Below, in pieces: positions 22,601 through 28,600 of a stretch of DNA of 64,000 bases. The position numbers were made by a program, and so were the translations under genes. The notes beneath the pieces were generated by a model. That model made no database searches. It was not told where the DNA came from and saw only the letters and a program-made list of their open reading frames with translations. Position 1 is the stretch's first letter; each line of letters begins with the position of its first letter. The stretch comes from an uncultured Porphyromonadaceae bacterium (GTDB taxonomy: Bacteria; Bacteroidota; Bacteroidia; Bacteroidales; Muribaculaceae), in NCBI GenBank assembly GCA_947174995.1, contig CAMWLC010000003.1, positions 1 through 64,000 on the forward strand, read 5' to 3'.

Positions 22601-25600
22601 CCGTGTATCTCCACGCCGACGATCTCAGCGTCGATGTCCGCGTCGCTGAATATCTGTTCCACCTCGCGACTGACAATATCCTTCACCTCCTTATGGGTGT
22701 AGCCTTCAAGTCCGGAGATTGGCTTCTCTTTGGTCGCCTCAGCCTTCTTAGGCTCTTCTACGGTGGTGGGGTGGCTGTCAATGTAAGCGGCCACTTCGCC
22801 TAGATAACTGAATGTCTTGTCGTCATACTCAAAGACCGGTCCGGTGTAGTCTCCCTTCCTGTTGGGAGCGTCCACCTGTGTCACGCTGTGCTTGCCGTCG
22901 ATGATGATCTCGCGCTTATAGGTCGGGGTCTTGCTGTCTCCTTCCTCCCAGTCGTTTTCAGTGACCTCCACACGAGCCATAAGGGCTTCCTCATCCGGTG
23001 TCACGTCTTTTTCAGGCTCTGCCGGTGCTTCTGGTTCTACTGCGGCTGGTTCAGGCTCTCCACCGCGTTCAACAGGAGGTTGAGCTTCATCGCCTGTTTC
23101 GCTTCGTCCGGCTTGCTCTGCTGCTGCCTCTTCCGCATCTCGCTTTCTTTGCTCAATGGCAGCGTCCACGAGTGCTTGCTGTTCTTTTGGGGTTGCATTT
23201 CTGAAATGGTTATTTACTAATGTTAATACTTCATTCTTCGACATCGGAGGCATCATCTCTCCATCCTTCGATATGTAATATTGCCCTGACGCGGCTTTCT
23301 GAGCGTTGAAGTTGTAGACTGCAAGCACCTTCCGCACGTCGCTCGGCTTCGCGCTGTTAAGTATGTCTGCGAGTAGGAGGGTAGCTGCGTCGGTTACCCT
23401 GGTATCTTCGAATAGTCCCTGCATCCTGCCGAAGGGAGACACTGGCATCCCCTCCTTGTATATTTTAGGCTGTGTAGTCTTGGCGCGATACACGAGGTCT
23501 ACGGCATTGGCGAGTTCTTTGCTGAGGTCATAGCCTTTCTTTGCAAGTGTACGGTTGCTTGCGATTTCACTCAGCCCCATCACGATTGACTCTCGGAGGG
23601 TTGGCATGGAGATTATCTGACGCACTGCCTCTGGTGCGGAATCGAATGTCTTACCTATTAGTGTGTTCTCGATAAGTTCTTTTCCTGCGGCCGATAGTGA
23701 CGTGCCTGTCCTTAGTTCCGGCATCTGCTTATCGTTGATCACGCCTGCTTGCATCAGTGCGCCCAGAGCGTTTGCAGCAGCAGCCTCGTCGCGGTAATAG
23801 TCTGTAAGCCGGTCATACTTCGCTATGCCTCCGACAATCTCTGCAAATACTTCGTCGGGGACGGTCTTACCAAGTTTCACTGCCGCCTCCTGCTTGCTCT
23901 GTGATTTCATCTCCTGAGCGTTGAAGCGTGAGAAGGTGTTGGCGTCGTATGGCAAATCCTCGTCAGGCACGAAAACGACACGAGGGTGTTTCATTCCTGC
24001 CGCCTGTTCAGGCGTGAATCCATATTTACGGCCATACTTGCTGAGGTATTCCAGATATGCGCCGTCCGTGCCTTGTGTGGCTGCAATGTCTCCGCTCATG
24101 GTGCGGTTGTTGCCGGAAAGTACGATGCCGTCCTTGCTGACGATTACAGGGGTCTGCATTGCCCGGCTGTCGTATGCGTCGGCCATGCTCTGCACCATGC
24201 GCTGTGCGTCATGGTCTCGTTTGTAGTCGCGGTCGTTCACGCTCTGGCCGTGTTTGTCGATCGGGAAACCCTCGGTCGGCTCGAAGGCATTGTTAACGTC
24301 ATGGCTCGCTGAGGCGGCTCCTGCCTCGGTCATGACGTAGTGGCCGGTCAGCGTGCTGCCGTCCGGAAGGGTGATTACGTCAGGGTGGCCGTCTACCTTC
24401 GGGGATGCGTCCCATTTCTCTTTTATCTTCGGATTGACTGCATGGGTGCCTATGCGCTCCTGCTCGGCCTGTTTCTCTGCCTTGATGCGCTGCTCTTCCT
24501 CAAAGCGTGCGACGGCCTCGTCATGGAGCTGTGCGTTTCGTGCTGCCGTCTCTGCCGCTCTTGCTGCGGCTTCCTCGGCCTTGCGACGCTTCTGTGCCTC
24601 TTCTATGGCTTGCCACTTGGCAAGTGTGTTCTTTGCGGCCTCCACTTTGGCTCGTGCTTTTTTGAGATCTTCACGGTATTTACCCATGCCTCCTGTCGGC
24701 TTCACTTTGCCGACGGCCTTTTCTGCGGTCGTGATGGCGGTCTTGGCATTGCCTATCTCGGCCTGAACATAGGCAAGTGCGTCCTCCGGTGTGCCGAAGA
24801 ACTCCGTCGCGGCCTCCCATGCCGTATCTGCATCGACGCTCTCATGTGTCAGGATAGGGTCGCCGGTCTGCTCGTCCACCGGGATTCTCTCCAGAGCCGA
24901 CGGTGCTTTCTCTTCCTCCGGGGCATTGTCAGGACCCGTCAGATGTCCAACCGAAGGGGAGGAAATATTCTCACCGGCATTGATGCCCTCTTCCGGAATA
25001 TTCTCAGGAGCGGCCTGTGATCCTTCCGTTGCCCTGCGCTGCTGTTCATATTCGTATGCCTCCAACCGTCCGCGCCATTCGTCGCTGAGGAAGTCGCGGC
25101 TTCGGAGATCGTCGATGGCACTGTTGAGGATATTGTCGTCAAGCGTAGTCGCAATCTGTGTCCCTTCCTCATAACCTCGGTCATATTCCTGCACGTTGGG
25201 AACGCTTTCAGGTGTTTCCTCTGCCGTATCAGTGGCTAATCCATCGTTTTCTCCGGAATTGAGAACGATTCCGTCACTTTCGGGAACACCCTCGGTTGCT
25301 GCGCTGATGAGTGCTTCCTGCTCCCGGTCTATGGCCTCGTATGCGGTTTGCAGTTCCGTCTGGGGGTCGATGGTCTCACCGACGGTCAATATCTGGTCCG
25401 GTGATGTAAACTTATACTCGCCGGATTCGTCGAGTATGATTACAGAGTCGGAAGAGCTGCGCACGTCCACGCCGCTGCCGTCCGGAAACATGGCAACGTC
25501 CCCCTTGATGATGTAGACCGGCCTGTCGTCGGCCTTCATCGTGGCCGGGACGATAACGCCCCGCTCCTTATGTGTCCGGTGGGCAACCTCACCCTGCACC

Positions 25601-28600
25601 TTCTGACGCTTGTCTGCTGCGGCCTCGTTCGATGCGTCAAGCACTCCGTCAAGAGAGGCTTTGGCGTTGATGTAGTAAAGCACTGCGTCCTTCTGGTCCG
25701 GTGTAAGCTCCGGATCGTTGAGTGTTCCCCACGGATTTTCTTTGATTTGCCACATGTACGCCTCGGCCTCGTCGCCGAAAGCGTCCTCGCAAAGCTGGTG
25801 TGCCTCGGTCATGCGAAGCGATATAGCGTCGATCTCGGCCTGCGCCTCCGGGTCTCCCTGCTCAAAGCGGCCATAAAGAAGGCGGCTGTCCTCATAGATG
25901 CGGTCGGCCTCTGCCTCTTCAGGTGTAGGCTCGTATGTCTCAGGCTCCGGAAACAGCTCGCGGACGTAGCGGTTTACTGCGTCCTTCTCGGCCTCTGTGC
26001 GCTTGCCCGGCTCCTTGCGTATGGCTTTATCTATGTCAACGCCTGTTTCCTGAGATATGCGCTCCCTGATTCCTACCGGGCTTACCTCCGCTCCTGCATC
26101 TGTGTTGCGCTCTATCGCCTCATCTATCATGTCGGCCATAATCCGCTGGTCCTCGGTTACGTCCTTATCACCGCGCCTTACGGCCTCATAGATGTTATAG
26201 ACGGTCTGGGCGTCAGCTCCGGGCGATACTTCATTGATTGCGGCCGCCATGACGCGCTGCTGTGCCTCTGCATTTCGGCATTGCTCGCCTATGTCGATGG
26301 TATTGAGTTCTGATTGGCGGTTGATGCGCTCAATCTCTCTGTCTGCCGCTTCCTTGTTTGAGAATTTACGGGAGGTTACGATTCCTCCCTGTTGGTTGAT
26401 GGAAGAGACGTATATGGTTCCGTCCTCGCCCTTATCCATTGACCAGCCGGCGACGGTTGACATGGGGAGCATACGGCCAGTCAGGATATAATATGCTTTG
26501 GCTCTTGTAGCCTCGCTCACACTCTCGTTCTCCATTAGACGCTCCATTGCTGAATAACCGTCGAATGTAGGGTTTCCGGTCTCGTCAAGTGTCGGCTCGT
26601 AGTCCGCAGCCCTTGAAAAGCCGGTGATGCCTGTGTAGTCTCCTTCTAACTTCTGCGCTGCTGCGGTCTTTCTTGACTTGTGTTCGGGGTCGTAAGTGAA
26701 GAGATTAGAGAGGTCACCGTAGCCTTTTCTCTTCAATTCCTCGCGCTCTTCCTTACTCATGGCAATGTCGGAAGGCGACTGGTCCAGACGCTCACGGAGA
26801 AGTTCTACAAAGCTCTTGTTGTTGTGTATGCGCTCTTCACGCGACAATGGACGGTCGCCTGTCGGCTGTATGGGGCGAAGGCTGCGTATCATGGCCGGGG
26901 CGGTCTTGATTGCATGAGACGCGCCGAAACCCATCATCATCGCCATACTCTCGCTCCATGCGTCTCCCGACATGTCGTTTCTGGCTTCGTTTCTGGCTTC
27001 GGTTTTTTTCTTCTCATCCTCAATCGTGTCATAACCGTACTTCTTGGCATATAGCTTATCAAATTGCTCATCGGGCATAGTCTGAATTGCGTATACGTCG
27101 GGAGCTGCAAAAATAGTACCCTCAAACAGCTTTGAAACTGCCGTCTCTCCTGCGCGTAATGCTATCTTTCCGCCTGTGGAAGTTGCTGCCTTTACCCATT
27201 TGTCCGCTACATTGCCGATAAGGGGAGAGACAACGCCTGTGGCCGCTCCCATGCCTATGCCATGCACACCGCTGTTAAGGACTGAGCCGAAAGAGAAACC
27301 TTCCATTTCTCTTGTCTCCGGATTCAGGTAGCCTCCCTGATACAACTGGCGTTCCGCGTCCTTCACGGCCTCGAATGTGCCGAAGTTGGCACCTCCGGCG
27401 GCCATGCCTCCTATGATGCGTCCTGCAAGGGTTGTGGCGGCATATCGTCCGGCCACGTCTCCCAGTGCCTTTTTCGCCATCATCTTACCTGCGGCTCTTG
27501 TGGCGTTCTTGAAGGCGATGTTTCCTGCCCAGCCTCCCAGATAGGTGGTAGGATCTATCGCCATACCTGCTATCATACCTGCAATATCGAGGCCTCTATG
27601 CTCCGCGCCGTACCTCTCCATTGCGTCAAGCTCTGCGTATGCCTGACCGTATGGGTTAATCGTGCCTGACAAAGCGACGGATGCCGGGTTAAGCTCCAGC
27701 ATCTTACGGACGAAAAATTCATTCTTGCTCTGCGGTCCGTTGCGCTTGACGTATTCCTCATGCACCTGTCCGTACACAACGGATTTAGCTGCGTCCTTCG
27801 CGGCCTGTTCAATGGTTTTGCCGTTTGTGTCCTCCGGGTGTTTGGTGAAATAGTCTGTATATGAGGCTATGAGGTCGCGCCTGTATGCCGGGGGAAGGGA
27901 ATTGTAGGCGTTCTCGGCGATAAGGTTGAGGTCACCGATTCCTGCCTGTTTCCGTGCGGCGGCATGGCCGAGTGCGGCATTGACACCTCCAACCATGTTG
28001 AGGGGGTTGCTCATGTAGGCTTCCTGCTCCTTGTCGCTCAGCTCGTCGTCTGCCTGTACTGCGGCGGCTACTGCCTTGCGTATCGGTGCCTCATAATCGA
28101 GCTGCGCCTGACGCTGCACATCCTCCTGCTTCGACGGATCGAGGCCGTTTTCTTTCATTCGGCTCACAAACTGATTCATGAGCCGGACACGACGTGCGCC
28201 GTATTCGGCTTTATCTGCCTCCATTAAGTCAGTGGTAAGACTGCCGTCGGGCAGGAGCCACTGGGTTTTACGCTGTCCGTCCACCTCAACGACACCATAA
28301 GGCACTGGACCCTGACCGGAAAGAAGAGGTTTCGCCTGTTCGCCGGTCTCTCCCTGACTATTGCCGGAAGGAGAGGCCGACACATCAGGGGTCAATCCCA
28401 TTACCTGTGTGGGTGTACCGGCGAGTTGTGCCTGAAACTTGGCCGCTTTGAGTTTCCTTCGGCCTTCAGGTGTGTTGCGCTCTGCCATGCGTCGGGTCTG
28501 CTCAATCCTCGACCTCGATCTCGCGTTAAAATCGGACAACATGGAGTTGAGGTTATATGCCATCCTGATTTTCTCCTGTTCCGTCGGTTGCCATGTCGGC

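Noticed and set aside
15256-25020. Many plus-strand frames of 100 to 247 codons opposite the giant gene
   Set aside because: All are out of phase shadows with low-complexity or Cys/Leu-rich products. None has a promoter, start context or a recognisable motif.
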